Notes: generated by a model not told the origin, from the letters alone. Positions 39,854 through 50,265 are shown, numbered from the stretch's first letter. The stretch: DNA of 64,000 bases from Vibrio sp. (GCA_028131545.1 JAOICL010000001.1:116901-180900), one strand, 5' to 3'. Numbers and translations are program-made.

Positions 39854-41143
39854 TTAATGTAACTTCAAGGAAGGTCTCAGTACTCGATTAATGCGTCCCA
39901 TTAATAAAATTAACGCTGTTTTTAATGGCCCATGTAAGGCCATTTGATGCATCCTATATAATGAGATGTAGACGATTCTTGCCATTTTACCTTCTACCAT
40001 CATAGAGCCTTTGGTTAAATTCCCCATTAAGCTACCGACTGTAGAAAACTGGCTTAATGACACCAAAGAACCATGATCTTTATAAATATAAGGTTTAAGT
40101 GCGTTATTATTGATATAAGAAACAATATTGCTAAATGCACAGCTTGCCATTTGATGCGCTGATTGAGCTCGTGGAGGGACCACAGAACCATCCGGCTGAA
40201 CACAATAAGCTAAATCACCTATTACAAAAATATCATCATCGCGTGTCGTTTGTAGAGTCTCTTTAACCACTAACTGGTTAATTCTATTTGTTTCTAAACC
40301 TGCAATGTCTTTCATAAAATCAGGCGCTTTGATGCCAGCAGCCCATACCATGATTTTCGCACTGATTTTCTCACCACCTGCTGTCGTTAAACCATCTTTA
40401 TCAGCCTGCGTGATTCGTGTCATCGTATGGACTTGAACTCCTAATTTAGTGAGCTCTAAATGCGCAGCCGAAGAGATACGAGAAGGTAATGCCGGTAAAA
40501 TTCTCTCACCAGCTTCGATCAAATGAACATTAAGCTTTGATGAATCCAGATCTCCGAAACCATAATTATGCAATTCTGTAACCGCATTATGAAGCTCTGC
40601 CGACAATTCTACACCTGTTGCGCCAGCGCCAACAATAGCAATATCAACAGCACCTAATTCTGGGTTAGCATTCAAACGAAGAAACTCATCATTCATTTCT
40701 TGTCTAAATAAACTGGCTTGTTTTGGGCTATCTAGAAAAATACAGTGTTCATTTACACCCGCTGTATTAAAATCATTTGAAGTCGATCCAATGGCTAACA
40801 CTAAGATGTCGTACTGCACTTCGCGTCTAGGCACAAGCAAATCGCCACTATCATCACGAATTTCATCAATGATGATTTTCTTATTCGCACGATCAATATC
40901 TTTAAGGCTTCCAAGCTGAAAATCAAAACTATGGTTAGCAGCATGCGCTCGATAGCTTAATGCGTCGACACCTTCGTCCAAAGAACCAGTAGCAACTTCA
41001 TGCAATAGCGGCTTCCACAGGTGACTTGTATTTCTCTCTACAAGCGTGACATGTGCTCTTTCTTTACGTCCAAGCGTTCTTCCAAGCTTAGTGACTAACT
41101 CTAAGCCACCTGCACCACCACCAACGACAACAATTTTTTTCAC
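39854..41143 (-). CDS. ndh: NADH dehydrogenase II Ndh
   Basis: 429 residues from a GTG at 41143 preceded by AAGG; the track start at 41338 adds 65 residues with no homology. Non-proton-pumping NADH:quinone oxidoreductase, membrane-associated. FAD motif '[14 protein letters not shown]' at the N-terminus, NADH motif '[17 protein letters not shown]' near 170 and C-terminal '[17 protein letters not shown]' membrane-anchoring region. '[17 protein letters not shown]' is near identical to E. coli Ndh. Confidence 0.96.
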   Translation of the reverse strand: MKKIVVVGGGAGGLELVTKLGRTLGRKERAHVTLVERNTSHLWKPLLHEVATGSLDEGVDALSYRAHAANHSFDFQLGSLKDIDRANKKIIIDEIRDDSGDLLVPRREVQYDILVLAIGSTSNDFNTAGVNEHCIFLDSPKQASLFRQEMNDEFLRLNANPELGAVDIAIVGAGATGVELSAELHNAVTELHNYGFGDLDSSKLNVHLIEAGERILPALPSRISSAAHLELTKLGVQVHTMTRITQADKDGLTTAGGEKISAKIMVWAAGIKAPDFMKDIAGLETNRINQLVVKETLQTTRDDDIFVIGDLAYCVQPDGSVVPPRAQSAHQMASCAFSNIVSYINNNALKPYIYKDHGSLVSLSQFSTVGSLMGNLTKGSMMVEGKMARIVYISLYRMHQMALHGPLKTALILLMGRINRVLRPSLKLH

Positions 41144-41249
41144 TTTAAAAGCCTTATTTATAAAGTTTGGTTTTATTATCTGATTATAAAGTTCTTTTCG
41201 ATGTGAGCAATCAAATGAAGAAAAGTTGATAATACTTTGACATTGATAC

Positions 41250-42155
41250 TCATAATCGAGCACGTAGCTCTTCTGAAAGTACGATGTAATCATCATTCTG
41301 GTATAAACCCGCTGCACATAAATACCATAGATACCCAATAAAATCGGTATACGGCCTCCATGCTAAAACATCATCAACAAACCCTTCCTGCGAATTGAGA
41401 TTCGCTGGTAGCTCGCTCTTTTCTGATTTATCCACATATTGACTCACTGTATCCCGCACATTAAGTGTTTCATATGAACACGCCATCGCAATATCAAATT
41501 GGGGATAAAAATACGCCGAGTACTCCCAATCAATGATTTTTATATCACCCGTAGCATCGATTAAATTGTGCATCCCCATATCGATATGGCAAAGCGTTCT
41601 ATGCTGGTTATTCATTTTCGGAAGTGAGCTGAACAGTGCCATTTGTTTTTTTAATTTTGAAGTGACCAGCTTTCTTGGAATCGATTGATAATATCTGTGT
41701 ATCAATCCGACATAATCAAATGCTAGCGACTTATCTGTCTTTAAAGACGGAATAGTAAATTGATGTAACGAATATAAGGCATCAACCACCACCTTTTGCC
41801 GCTGATGTTGAGGTAAATGAGTATCAAATGAGTGACCATTAAGCCACTCGACAAGTAACCCTTGATCATTTAGCCAAACAGCCTTTGGGGAAAGAGGAAA
41901 AGAATCGAGTAAAGATAAAATTTGGTACTCTCGTTTTCTTGATATACCAAACCCTTTTGATACCTCTGTAGTAGGACGCCACACCCAACTTGCATGGGTA
42001 CTATTGATCAACCAACATCGGTTGGTCAGCCCTCCTTCTAAAGATTGGACTGTTATAGGATGGCTGCTTATCGGCTGATGTTGAAAAAATTGCTCGCTTA
42101 ATAAAAAAAGAGACGCATCGAATCGACACGCCTCCTTCCAAGATAAGATCGTCAT
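41250..42155 (-). CDS. thiK: Thiamine kinase-like phosphotransferase (ThiK family)
   Basis: 301 residues of the aminoglycoside/choline kinase fold. '[10 protein letters not shown]' nucleotide loop near 42, catalytic '[11 protein letters not shown]' near 190 (Asp-Asn pair) and metal-binding '[10 protein letters not shown]'. E. coli ThiK phosphorylates thiamine and lies beside lpoB and ycfL, the same context as here. It is longer than E. coli ThiK (274). A choline or other kinase substrate is the alternative. 33 nt after lpoB. Confidence 0.8.
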   Translation of the reverse strand: MTILSWKEACRFDASLFLLSEQFFQHQPISSHPITVQSLEGGLTNRCWLINSTHASWVWRPTTEVSKGFGISRKREYQILSLLDSFPLSPKAVWLNDQGLLVEWLNGHSFDTHLPQHQRQKVVVDALYSLHQFTIPSLKTDKSLAFDYVGLIHRYYQSIPRKLVTSKLKKQMALFSSLPKMNNQHRTLCHIDMGMHNLIDATGDIKIIDWEYSAYFYPQFDIAMACSYETLNVRDTVSQYVDKSEKSELPANLNSQEGFVDDVLAWRPYTDFIGYLWYLCAAGLYQNDDYIVLSEELRARL

Positions 42156-42188
42156 ATTTTAATCATTTAAACGTTTTAATGACAATTC

Positions 42189-42779
42189 TTATAAACCTAA
42201 GAAACTTTTAGATTCTTTCTTACGAATCTCTGTTTCATCAGCCCACTCAATCAGGCCTGATTTTAAATCCATTAAACGCATCGTCATTTTGTAATAAACA
42301 TCTTTATCACTACCGTCAGATTTTACGATACTAGAAAGGTTACCATATAACATGTATTGTGCACCGACCATCTGACCAAATTGAATCGCTGTATTTTGAT
42401 TAACTAGCTCATCGTCGTTTTGGAAGTCCAGCTGTTTACGTACTGATTCAACTCTATCCATATCAACAAATCGGAATTTACCCGAATTCAACAATTTTGT
42501 ACTAATCGAGTCTGTCACCGATTCTGTATCAATATGCTCACTGGTTTTATTTTTGATACGCTCAACGAACACTATTGGTCGCTTATCCTTAGTTAAAGCT
42601 GCAACGGAGCCTGAATTCAGCATACTATCGACCATTTCACCGGCAATTTTTTGTAGGTCAGTCGATCCAAAGTCAACCGTCGTTGTCTCCACTTCTTGAG
42701 CATCACCGTACCCAACATTTTTAGAACAACCACCCAGTAAGACCGCTAAGCCTAATAAAGCAACAATACTTTTCTTCAT
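42189..42779 (-). CDS. lpoB: Penicillin-binding protein activator LpoB
   Basis: 196 residues from the ATG at 42779 (AAAGGA at 7 nt). Signal peptide with lipobox 'LLGGC' near residue 20 and a C-terminal LpoB domain: 'IVFVERIKNKTSEHIDTESVTDSI' split over strands and 'AQYMLYGNLSSI'. LpoB is an outer-membrane lipoprotein that activates PBP1B. Grouped with ycfL and a COG3014 lipoprotein upstream and thiK downstream. Confidence 0.93.
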   Translation of the reverse strand: MKKSIVALLGLAVLLGGCSKNVGYGDAQEVETTTVDFGSTDLQKIAGEMVDSMLNSGSVAALTKDKRPIVFVERIKNKTSEHIDTESVTDSISTKLLNSGKFRFVDMDRVESVRKQLDFQNDDELVNQNTAIQFGQMVGAQYMLYGNLSSIVKSDGSDKDVYYKMTMRLMDLKSGLIEWADETEIRKKESKSFLGL

Positions 42780-42860
42780 CGGAATTTCCTTTATCAAATC
42801 TAATGTTTGGATCTATTTCATCTTTATCATTTATGCGCCATCAATATTGATGTCACTTAA

Positions 42861-43268
42861 TTAGTCTTCGGACAATCTAAATTGAACTCTAAATTCACGA
42901 CCTTCAGGGTGAATAGATACTTCTGAAACCGACAATGTTTCTAAGCCTCGAAGTACTGATAAACGCCAAGGTGAGTCCTTTTGATTAATTTCTAGTCCGT
43001 CATCGTCATACCAGGTAAAACGATGCTTTATATATAATGTGTCTTTTGTTAAGTTAATGACTCTAACAATCGCTTGAGCACGATCATTTTTATCTTTTGT
43101 TGCGATCTCTGTTATGTCTATTTTACCCTGAAGATCACTGCCATTAAACAGAACCTTTTGAATTTCACCGTCCACACTCACAACGGCATCAGAAGAACTA
43201 CATCCGACTGTAAACACAGCAACCATTAAACTCATTAGTGCCATTTTTATATTATGGGATATTTTCAC
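42861..43268 (-). CDS. ycfL: YcfL family lipoprotein (DUF1425)
   Basis: 135 residues beginning at a GTG that overlaps the upstream stop as GTGA, with AGGAG seven bases before. Signal peptide with lipobox 'TVGC'. The mature part has the DUF1425 beta-sandwich pattern 'ITEIATKDKNDRAQAIVRVINL' and 'HRFTWYDDDGLEI'. Function unknown, but it is consistently beside lpoB. Confidence 0.9.
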   Translation of the reverse strand: MKISHNIKMALMSLMVAVFTVGCSSSDAVVSVDGEIQKVLFNGSDLQGKIDITEIATKDKNDRAQAIVRVINLTKDTLYIKHRFTWYDDDGLEINQKDSPWRLSVLRGLETLSVSEVSIHPEGREFRVQFRLSED

Positions 43269-44665
43269 TCTATTGCTCCTAACTGTTTATGCCAAACGAC
43301 CGCACCATCCCCTTGTCGCGAAGACCAAATTAGCACAGTATTTCCCGCTTTAGTATCAAAGGAGTACGTTTCGCTTCCCACATTAATGGTTTGTTTACCC
43401 GATTCGACAATCAAAGAGGAAGTATAAACTTGGCTCGGTAATGTGATCCAACTCCGTGTATCGGCATGCTCAGTCAATGTATTCCAAATATTTAAACCTA
43501 GATTCACAAAGTCATTTCCTGCTGATGCCGTTTCCCTTATTCTATCTTTGGCCCAAACTCGTAAGATTTGTCTTGTTGCAACGGATAAAATCTTTTCAGA
43601 AAGGTTATTTTTTGCCATTAAATTAACATCGGTAAGGTGATTGGGTTTAGAGAGTGATTCCCCATTCACCGTTAAAGAGGCATAACGGTTATGACCTTGT
43701 TCTTCATAAAAAGGAAGTGCAACACTATAAAGTGCTACTCCAGAGGGCGTATATAGAGGAATACTAAATTTGAGCTCTTGCATCGCCTGAACAATACCTT
43801 GCTCATCAATAAAGATAAGTCTCGTTTGATTTTTAGCTAATTCATCTCTTTGACCATAACGCTTAGTCAATTTAGCCAACGCATCACGCATTCCCAATTT
43901 ATCACCAACACGTAATGTCGCTTGAATAACCTCACGATTATTGGGTACTAATGCCAACGCTCGATTATAGTCAATCCACGCATCATTCAAACTATCGTTT
44001 GTTTCATATAACAAGCCCGAAAGGAATAATAAGTACGCATTTTGAACGGCTTGCAGTTTTTTACCAGCATTAGGGTATCTAGAAATAACATTACCGAGAT
44101 TGGGCTTGACCCCTTGAGCTTGCCTTTCTTCTTCAGCATCTTGTAGATCTTTCTCGCGTATTTTCTTTGCTTTTTCTTGTACTTGATTGGCTCGTCTCAT
44201 CTCAACGAGAGCACCCTCTAAATCATTTGATTTGAGGTAGTTAAGTCCGAGGTATAGATGTAAAAACCCGAGTTCATAATCAGGAGGTGAGTAATAGGTG
44301 AGATTATCGTTGGTTGCAAGTGCACTTAAACTGGTTGTCGTTTCAGATAAGGAGACGATGGCTTTATCTTGATAGGTTTTAACTGCTGAATCGGTCAATT
44401 TAAAATGTTTTTGGCTTTGTTCACCTTCTTGATTCAGAAGATAAACACGTCCTTTTTCCATATTGTCGAGAATATCACCTGCTACGTTATCTTCTGGAAG
44501 TTCGTTAACCGCATCTTCATAATCCCCGTACATGACTTCTTCATATAGCGCTTTCATTTGAGCAGTATAATGACTGAATAAGTTACCAGCACTGGTATTT
44601 GCACATCCAGTGATCGTCAAAGTAAAGATAATGCATGATGTTAACATCAACGAATTACGCTGCAA
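43265..44665 (-). CDS. COG3014-family outer-membrane lipoprotein with TPR-like repeats
   Basis: 466 residues. Lipobox 'TITGC' near residue 21. The first half is helical and repeat-like ('FLHLYLGLNYLKSNDLEGALVEMRRAN' and 'NDAWIDYNRALALVPNNREV' resemble TPR units); the second half is beta-rich. Annotated as COG3014 in Vibrio; no known function. Its stop overlaps ycfL (GTGA), so the two are translationally coupled. First gene of the lipoprotein operon with ycfL, lpoB and thiK. A role at the outer membrane with LpoB is inferred. Confidence 0.85.
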   Translation of the reverse strand: MQRNSLMLTSCIIFTLTITGCANTSAGNLFSHYTAQMKALYEEVMYGDYEDAVNELPEDNVAGDILDNMEKGRVYLLNQEGEQSQKHFKLTDSAVKTYQDKAIVSLSETTTSLSALATNDNLTYYSPPDYELGFLHLYLGLNYLKSNDLEGALVEMRRANQVQEKAKKIREKDLQDAEEERQAQGVKPNLGNVISRYPNAGKKLQAVQNAYLLFLSGLLYETNDSLNDAWIDYNRALALVPNNREVIQATLRVGDKLGMRDALAKLTKRYGQRDELAKNQTRLIFIDEQGIVQAMQELKFSIPLYTPSGVALYSVALPFYEEQGHNRYASLTVNGESLSKPNHLTDVNLMAKNNLSEKILSVATRQILRVWAKDRIRETASAGNDFVNLGLNIWNTLTEHADTRSWITLPSQVYTSSLIVESGKQTINVGSETYSFDTKAGNTVLIWSSRQGDGAVVWHKQLGAIE

Positions 44666-44779
44666 AAGATGCTCCTACTAAAATAAAATGAATACTATGA
44701 AGATATAGCACTTAATATAATAAGTGCCATACCTTCAGATCACGTTCTATCGGCAATATGGTCAGACTGCCGATAAATA

Positions 44780-45130
44780 TTAATTTAAAAGCATGGGTCC
44801 AAGCGGCTCGCCACCCACTAAATGCATATGAATATGATATACTTCTTGGCCACCATAATCGTTGCAATTAACAATTAAGCGATAGCCATTGTCAGCAATA
44901 CCCGCTTCTTTAGCCAATTTTTTGGCTACCGTAAACAAACGCCCTAATGCTAATTCATCTTCTTCCGTAACATCGTTAACCGTCGGTATCAGTTTATTGG
45001 GAATGATCAATATATGACTTGGAGCCCTTGGATTGATATCTTTAATTGCCGTGACTAAATCGTCTTGATACAAAATTTCGGAAGGGATTTCTCTACGAAT
45101 AATTTTACTAAATATTGTTTCTTCAGCCAT
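44780..45130 (-). CDS. hinT: HIT-family purine nucleoside phosphoramidase HinT
   Basis: 116 residues. Histidine triad 'HIHMHLVGG' near 100-108 with the nucleophilic His, N-terminal '[16 protein letters not shown]' as in E. coli HinT, and C-terminal 'GPMLLN'. Hydrolyses adenosine phosphoramidates and aminoacyl-adenylates. Upstream of the ycfL/lpoB operon as in E. coli; an 8-bp hairpin (44748-44775) separates them. Confidence 0.95.
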   Translation of the reverse strand: MAEETIFSKIIRREIPSEILYQDDLVTAIKDINPRAPSHILIIPNKLIPTVNDVTEEDELALGRLFTVAKKLAKEAGIADNGYRLIVNCNDYGGQEVYHIHMHLVGGEPLGPMLLN

Positions 45131-45498
45131 GAAAACTCCAATGTTAACAATTCAAAAAACTATAAAAATAAATAACTACAAATCGACACGACAAAAAGCA
45201 TCTCATGGCATATTAAAACGGAAAAGCCATAACGTATGAAATTAACGATGCTTAATAACTTAAATATAAGTATGTGTTATCACTATGAAAACAGCAATGG
45301 AAATCACTATATAGTCTATGATTTTGTCGTTATTCACTCTAAGCATGTCAGTGAACGGTCAGTTCGTCATGTTTTTGCTATGTTTAGAGGAACTGCTATA
45401 CATATTGTGTGTCTAGTAAGAGAATAGCAAAACAATGACAAAGCCATGTACTCCTTTATTCTTCCCTTTTTATTGATCGCATGGCATAAGGATATAAT
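45131..45498. other. Divergent control region between hinT and the CARF nuclease gene
   Basis: 368 bases holding two promoters. A 63-codon plus-strand ORF (45236-45427) has no ribosome site or recognisable sequence and is probably spurious. I see no CRISPR repeats, tRNA or hairpin of note. Confidence 0.45.
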
Positions 45499-46680
45499 AT
45501 GACGTTTCACGTTGGGATCATTGATAATGATCCAATTCGGTTAATCACTCCACTGCTTGATAGCCGAACTCAAAGTGGGCACATTCTCTTTATTGGAGAT
45601 GAGACTCAACACACCTTATACCACCGCCTAGCAAAGGTCTTATCTAGCCGAGATATCACTTCTGAGTACTTTGAGATACCATCTGATTCAACAACAACCG
45701 GTCTAAAAAACGCCGTTAATCAATTAGCGATTGACCTTTGCAACCGAGGTGAAGAAGTTCAACTTAATGCAAGTTGCGGCGTAAGACACCGATTACTCAC
45801 TGTATATGAAATATTTCGTAGTCAAGAGTGGCCTATTTTCGTTGTAGAAGCGAATAGTGACAAGCTGTGCTGGCTTTACCCTAACGATGCTCCCGATCAT
45901 CAAGTTCAAGATAATATAACGATTAATGATTACCTCACCATTTTTGGCGCGCGAGGTGAGTTTAATCAAGTTGAATTACCCCCTATTTTAGATAAACAAC
46001 TATATGACCTAGGTCAACGCTGGGCGAGTAATGCATTAGAGTTAGGCCCTGGCTTAGCAACATTGAATTACCTCGCGACGACCTGTCGTAAAGAACAACG
46101 CCTAGATGTCGAGTTATCAGAAAAGCAGCAAGGTTACCGTGAATTAAATATGCTTCTGACAGATTTAGTCGACATTGGTATCGCCAAATATGATAATGGC
46201 ATTCTTACCTTTGCAAATGAAGAAGCCCGTCGATTTTCTAACGGTGAATGGCTCGAAACATTAGTACACAGTACTGTTCGACAAATTCAACAAGATTTAC
46301 CAACCATTCAGGATCGCTCACTTAACGTACAAGTGTATCGTAATATTGGCGAGAAAGAAGTTCGTAATGAGTTAGATGTTGCTACTGTCGTTAATAATAA
46401 ATTGCATATTATAGAATGTAAGACAAAGGGCATGCGTGATGATGGGGACGATACTTTATATAAACTGGAATCCCTTCGTGATTTGCTCGGTGGCCTACAA
46501 GCACGTGCAATGTTAGTGAGCTTTCGCCCACTACGCCATAATGATATTACTCGAGCTGCTGACCTTGGACTTGCGATTATCGGTCCAGATGAATTAAAAG
46601 ATCTGAAGTCTTACCTGACTATATGGTTTAAAGAGGCCGGTGGTGAAGAATCTACGCTTGATGATAATCTAGCGTGTTAA
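45499..46680 (+). CDS. Orphan CARF-domain nuclease, DUF1887 (Card1/Can2-like)
   Basis: 393 residues. N-terminal CARF Rossmann fold (about 1-145) with the ligand loop 'LNASCGVRHRLL' near 89-100; a winged-helix section (about 165-245); C-terminal PD-(D/E)xK nuclease with 'GEWLE' at 249-253, 'NELDVATVVNNKLHIIECKTKG' split over strands, Asp293 and Glu306-Cys-Lys308. In type III CRISPR systems such proteins are activated by cyclic oligoadenylate; the V. cholerae homologue VC1899 (structure 1XMX) is also CRISPR-free. No cas genes are here. AAGGAT precedes the ATG. Confidence 0.92.
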   Translation: MTFHVGIIDNDPIRLITPLLDSRTQSGHILFIGDETQHTLYHRLAKVLSSRDITSEYFEIPSDSTTTGLKNAVNQLAIDLCNRGEEVQLNASCGVRHRLLTVYEIFRSQEWPIFVVEANSDKLCWLYPNDAPDHQVQDNITINDYLTIFGARGEFNQVELPPILDKQLYDLGQRWASNALELGPGLATLNYLATTCRKEQRLDVELSEKQQGYRELNMLLTDLVDIGIAKYDNGILTFANEEARRFSNGEWLETLVHSTVRQIQQDLPTIQDRSLNVQVYRNIGEKEVRNELDVATVVNNKLHIIECKTKGMRDDGDDTLYKLESLRDLLGGLQARAMLVSFRPLRHNDITRAADLGLAIIGPDELKDLKSYLTIWFKEAGGEESTLDDNLAC

Positions 46681-46706
46681 TGAATCAGTAATCGATTCAT
46701 TAACAC
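46674..46706. repeat. 13-bp perfect hairpin at the end of the CARF nuclease gene
   Basis: GTGTTAATGAATC and its complement with a 7-nt loop, embedding the gene's TAA stop. No T run follows, so it is not a canonical terminator. Confidence 0.6.
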
Positions 46707-46712
46707 ACAATC

Positions 46713-46736
46713 GTAGGGTGCGATATCGCACTCTAC
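46713..46736. repeat. 24-bp near-perfect palindrome at the fadR stop
   Basis: GTAGGGTGCGAT and ATCGCACTCTAC pair with one G-U and no loop spacer, overlapping the fadR stop. No T run on either side. Confidence 0.6.
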
Positions 46737-47572
46737 TTGTCATCTTCAGTAAAGGTTGATGGCAAATTCGCTTTCATGCCATCCCATATTAAAGCGCTAT
46801 CCAATCCATATTGACGAATAATCATGGGCAGCTGTTCTCGGTCACCACTTTGACAAGTATGGTAAAGCTCTTTGTAGAAAGCTAATGCTAACTGTTTCGC
46901 ATCATCATTCAAAAAGTAAACTCCCCCAACGCGACTATAAAGCTTTCTTAACCCATTAAACATTAAACCATAGATTTGATTTCCTGAATAAAAAGCCAAA
47001 CGCTGGAACAACATGTAATCATAGAAATTAAATGTTTGAGCAATATAAGACGCTTCCCTATCCATTTCTCGTTCAATCGTATGCTCTTTTAAGCCTTGTT
47101 TGATTTTATCAGAGTAAAGCGACCCATCCATAAACTCACTCCAAGATGGGGAAGATAGCAACAATTCACAGGATTGAATAACACGTTGCAAAACGTCTTC
47201 CGACTTTTCTTTATTCACTTTAAATGCATAGCGCATAAAAATAGGACTGATATTCGATCGAGCAGCCAATAAGTCATCAACTATCGAGGTCGCATTATCA
47301 ACATCTAATGTCATTAGAGTATCAAGGATATTTAATCCCGATGTCTCCATAAACTCATTTACCTTCGTTGGCTTACCATGCTGAATCGTTAACCAACCAT
47401 CGCGAGCCAATCTTTGAAGCACTTCACGTAACGTTGTTCGCGTCACACCAATCAGTTCTGACAGCTCACGCTCAGCAGGTAGAATAGAACCTGGGGAGAA
47501 CTTTCCAGTCCAGATGCTTTCGATGATGTATTTTTCAGCAAAATTTGCTGGGCTTTTCGCTTTGATAACCAT
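46733..47572 (-). CDS. fadR: Fatty acid metabolism regulator FadR (Vibrio long form)
   Basis: 279 residues. GntR-family HTH '[21 protein letters not shown]' near 36-56, followed by the acyl-CoA-binding FadR domain. It is 40 residues longer than E. coli FadR; the extra segment, roughly 138-177 ('[20 protein letters not shown]'), matches the insertion known in Vibrio FadR that adds a second ligand site. Represses degradation and activates unsaturated fatty acid synthesis. Divergent from nhaB. Confidence 0.97.
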   Translation of the reverse strand: MVIKAKSPANFAEKYIIESIWTGKFSPGSILPAERELSELIGVTRTTLREVLQRLARDGWLTIQHGKPTKVNEFMETSGLNILDTLMTLDVDNATSIVDDLLAARSNISPIFMRYAFKVNKEKSEDVLQRVIQSCELLLSSPSWSEFMDGSLYSDKIKQGLKEHTIEREMDREASYIAQTFNFYDYMLFQRLAFYSGNQIYGLMFNGLRKLYSRVGGVYFLNDDAKQLALAFYKELYHTCQSGDREQLPMIIRQYGLDSALIWDGMKANLPSTFTEDDK

Positions 47573-47931
47573 TTACATACAGGCCTAAAGTTGATTATTG
47601 CTAATAGTTTAAATCATGTTACTGATTCTTAAAACCCCAATATGTTAGCAAACTGATCCAATGAAACAAAACATTAACATTCAAGGCTTTCAGTAAATTT
47701 CCAATAGCTAAGCTTTATTTGTAGCAACTAGCAACCGTTAATGCTACGCAGTTCTCGTTTCTTCGCATCGAGAAATAAATATCTGACGTCTTCTCATGAC
47801 ACTACTATGACGTTGTAGTAAAGTAGCGCTAAATTTTTGTGTACATACCAGTAACCAAATATTCTTTTAACAAAAAAGATAATAATACTGAGTTATGTAT
47901 ATTTTATTCACTAAAAAATAAGAGTGTTCCC
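47573..47931. other. fadR/nhaB divergent control region
   Basis: 359 bases. A 6-bp hairpin (around 47752-47774) and an 'AACTGATC' half-site at about 47649 that resembles half a FadR site are visible, both weak. No ORF or recognised riboswitch. Confidence 0.35.
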
Positions 47932-49515
47932 ATGTCTATGTCACTTGGAAGTGCAATATGCAAAAACTTTCTAGGGAAAGCGCCCGACTGGTATAAAGTA
48001 GCAATTGTAGCCTTTCTCATTATTAACCCAATCGTCTTCTTTTTAATTGACCCTTTTACTGCTGGTTGGTTGTTAGTCATAGAATTCATTTTTACCCTTG
48101 CTATGGCACTAAAGTGTTACCCCCTTCAACCCGGTGGTCTTCTTGCAATAGAAGCCGTTGCGATTGGAATGACGAGTGCCGAACAAGTTAAGCATGAATT
48201 AGTTGCCAATATAGAAGTGCTTCTACTGCTTGTCTTTATGGTGGCTGGCATTTACTTCATGAAGCAATTGCTTCTTTTTATCTTTACTAAGATTTTATTA
48301 GGTATTCGTTCTAAAGCCCTACTCTCTATTGCTTTCTGTTTTGCCGCTGCTTTTTTATCCGCTTTCTTAGATGCGCTAACCGTTATTGCCGTTGTTATTT
48401 CTGTTGCTGTCGGTTTCTATGCGATTTACCACAAAGTCGCTTCCGGCCAAGCGGGTAATAGCCATGACCATACTAAAGATGATGGCCTATGTGATTTAAC
48501 TCGTGAAGATTTAGAAGACTATCGTTCATTTTTACGTTCATTATTAATGCATGCTGGTGTTGGTACTGCTTTAGGTGGTGTGATGACGATGGTAGGTGAA
48601 CCACAAAACCTGATTATTGCCGATCAAGCTGGTTGGGGGTTTGGTGAGTTCATTATTCGCATGCTCCCTGTTACATTACCTGTATTCTTCTGCGGTCTAA
48701 TTACCGCTGGATTAGTAGAAAAACTAAAAATATGTGGCTATGGCGCTGAATTACCAGATAACGTTCGTAAAATCCTCGTCGATTTTGACAACAAAGCTCG
48801 TAAGAATCGTACAAAACAAGATGTTGCCAAATTGTATGTTCAAGGCGCGATCGCTGTTTGGCTTATTGCTGGACTTGCATTACACCTTGCAGCTGTGGGC
48901 CTTATTGGTTTATCGGTCATTATCTTAGCAACCTCATTTACTGGCATTATTGAAGAACATTCTTTAGGTAAAGCCTTTGAAGAAGCCTTACCGTTTACTT
49001 CACTACTTGCCGTGTTCTTCTCTATCGTTGCCGTCATTATTGACCAGCAGTTATTCAAACCTGTCATTGATGCTGTATTACACGTCGAAGATCGAAGCCT
49101 GCAACTGGTACTTTTCTACATCGCCAATGGTTTATTATCCATGGTTTCTGATAATGTATTTGTTGGTACCGTCTATATCAACGAAGTCAAAACAGCATTA
49201 GTAGAAGGCACAATCACTCGTGACCAATTCGACCTGTTGGCTGTTGCAATTAATACAGGAACAAACTTACCATCGGTAGCGACTCCGAATGGTCAAGCCG
49301 CATTCTTATTCTTATTGACATCGGCTTTAGCACCACTGATTCGCCTATCTTATGGCCAAATGGTTTGGATGGCACTGCCTTACACGATTGTATTAGCTAT
49401 CGTAGGTTTAATTGGTATTATCTATTTTGTAGAGCCTATGACGACCTACTTTTATGATATGGGGTGGATAAGCCACCATACAGGCGCTCTTGAAAGTACT
49501 ACAGGCCATCATTAA
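47932..49515 (+). CDS. nhaB: Na+/H+ antiporter NhaB
   Basis: 527 residues from the ATG at 47932; the track's 47839 start adds 31 residues with no homology. About twelve membrane helices with conserved '[14 protein letters not shown]', '[14 protein letters not shown]' (Asp in a helix), '[13 protein letters not shown]' and '[15 protein letters not shown]'. Electrogenic sodium export, typical next to fadR and dsbB in gammaproteobacteria. AGAG at eight bases. Terminator follows. Confidence 0.97.
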   Translation: MSMSLGSAICKNFLGKAPDWYKVAIVAFLIINPIVFFLIDPFTAGWLLVIEFIFTLAMALKCYPLQPGGLLAIEAVAIGMTSAEQVKHELVANIEVLLLLVFMVAGIYFMKQLLLFIFTKILLGIRSKALLSIAFCFAAAFLSAFLDALTVIAVVISVAVGFYAIYHKVASGQAGNSHDHTKDDGLCDLTREDLEDYRSFLRSLLMHAGVGTALGGVMTMVGEPQNLIIADQAGWGFGEFIIRMLPVTLPVFFCGLITAGLVEKLKICGYGAELPDNVRKILVDFDNKARKNRTKQDVAKLYVQGAIAVWLIAGLALHLAAVGLIGLSVIILATSFTGIIEEHSLGKAFEEALPFTSLLAVFFSIVAVIIDQQLFKPVIDAVLHVEDRSLQLVLFYIANGLLSMVSDNVFVGTVYINEVKTALVEGTITRDQFDLLAVAINTGTNLPSVATPNGQAAFLFLLTSALAPLIRLSYGQMVWMALPYTIVLAIVGLIGIIYFVEPMTTYFYDMGWISHHTGALESTTGHH

Positions 49516-49553
49516 ACAATCGTTGTTGAGAACTAACACACATTCTTAATGTC

Positions 49554-49584
49554 AAAAAGAAGCCTTATAAGGCTTCTTTTTTTA
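49554..49584 (+). terminator. Rho-independent terminator after nhaB
   Basis: 14-bp perfect stem (AAAAAGAAGCCTTA and complement) with a T7 run. Confidence 0.88.
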
Positions 49585-49641
49585 TTGGTACTACATTGTA
49601 ATTAATGACCTATTTTATATTCGTATGCTTCAGGAGGAAAT

Positions 49642-50151
49642 ATGCGTTCTTTATATCACTTTTCAACACAACGTATTGCTTGGATAATTCTCTTAATCTC
49701 AGCAATCGGCGTTGAAGTGTCTGGATTAATTTTTCAGCATATATTTAATCTCCAACCCTGCGTTATGTGTATTTATGAGCGAATCGCTTTTTTAGGTATT
49801 GTAGGAGGAGCTTTAGTCGGCTTAATACAGCCTCAAAAAGCCATTTTTCGTTGGTTAGGGTTATTCATTTGGTTGTTCAGTGCTATAAAAGGGAGTCAAC
49901 TTGCGCTAGAACACATCGATTATCAACTGAATCCCTCTCCTTTTGTTACCTGTGATCTCTTTGTTAATTTCCCAGAATGGCTACCATTAAATGACTGGGC
50001 CCCATGGATTTTTGAAGCATATGGTGATTGTTCTGAAATCGTATGGACATTAATGGGCTACACCATGCCACAATGGACTTTAGTCCTTTATGCTATCTAC
50101 ACCCTTATAGCTACCGTATTTATAGTCGGACAAATTAACACTAAAAAATAA
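49642..50151 (+). CDS. dsbB: Disulfide bond formation protein DsbB
   Basis: 169 residues, four membrane helices and the two redox pairs: Cys40-Cys43 ('PCVMC') in the first periplasmic loop and Cys104/Cys130 in the second. Re-oxidises DsbA and passes electrons to quinone. Follows nhaB as in E. coli; AGGAGG precedes the ATG. Own terminator, shared with convergent ftsK. Confidence 0.98.
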   Translation: MRSLYHFSTQRIAWIILLISAIGVEVSGLIFQHIFNLQPCVMCIYERIAFLGIVGGALVGLIQPQKAIFRWLGLFIWLFSAIKGSQLALEHIDYQLNPSPFVTCDLFVNFPEWLPLNDWAPWIFEAYGDCSEIVWTLMGYTMPQWTLVLYAIYTLIATVFIVGQINTKK

Positions 50152-50203
50152 AATGTCATTCATTTGAATTAAAAACCCGTTCATATAGCATCATCGTTCA
50201 CAC

Positions 50204-50235
50204 AATAAAAAAGCGCCTTTCGGCGCTTTTTTATT
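50204..50235. terminator. Bidirectional terminator between dsbB and ftsK
   Basis: 14-bp perfect stem (AATAAAAAAGCGCC and complement), TTTC loop, T run on both strands. Confidence 0.93.
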
Positions 50236-50265
50236 TCATAATGAGTGATACCTTAATCGACCAAC

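Noticed and set aside
41144-41338. 65-residue N-terminal extension of Ndh in the ORF track
   Set aside because: It lacks homology with Ndh and overlaps the thiK coding end; the GTG at 41143 has a ribosome site and aligns with the family.
45236-45427. 63-codon ORF upstream of the CARF nuclease gene
   Set aside because: No ribosome site at usual spacing, no recognisable domain; likely a chance ORF in a divergent promoter region.
45131-47000. CRISPR array near the Card1-like gene
   Set aside because: No regularly spaced direct repeats and no cas genes on either side.
47649-47660. FadR operator between fadR and nhaB
   Set aside because: Only one half-site resembles the consensus.
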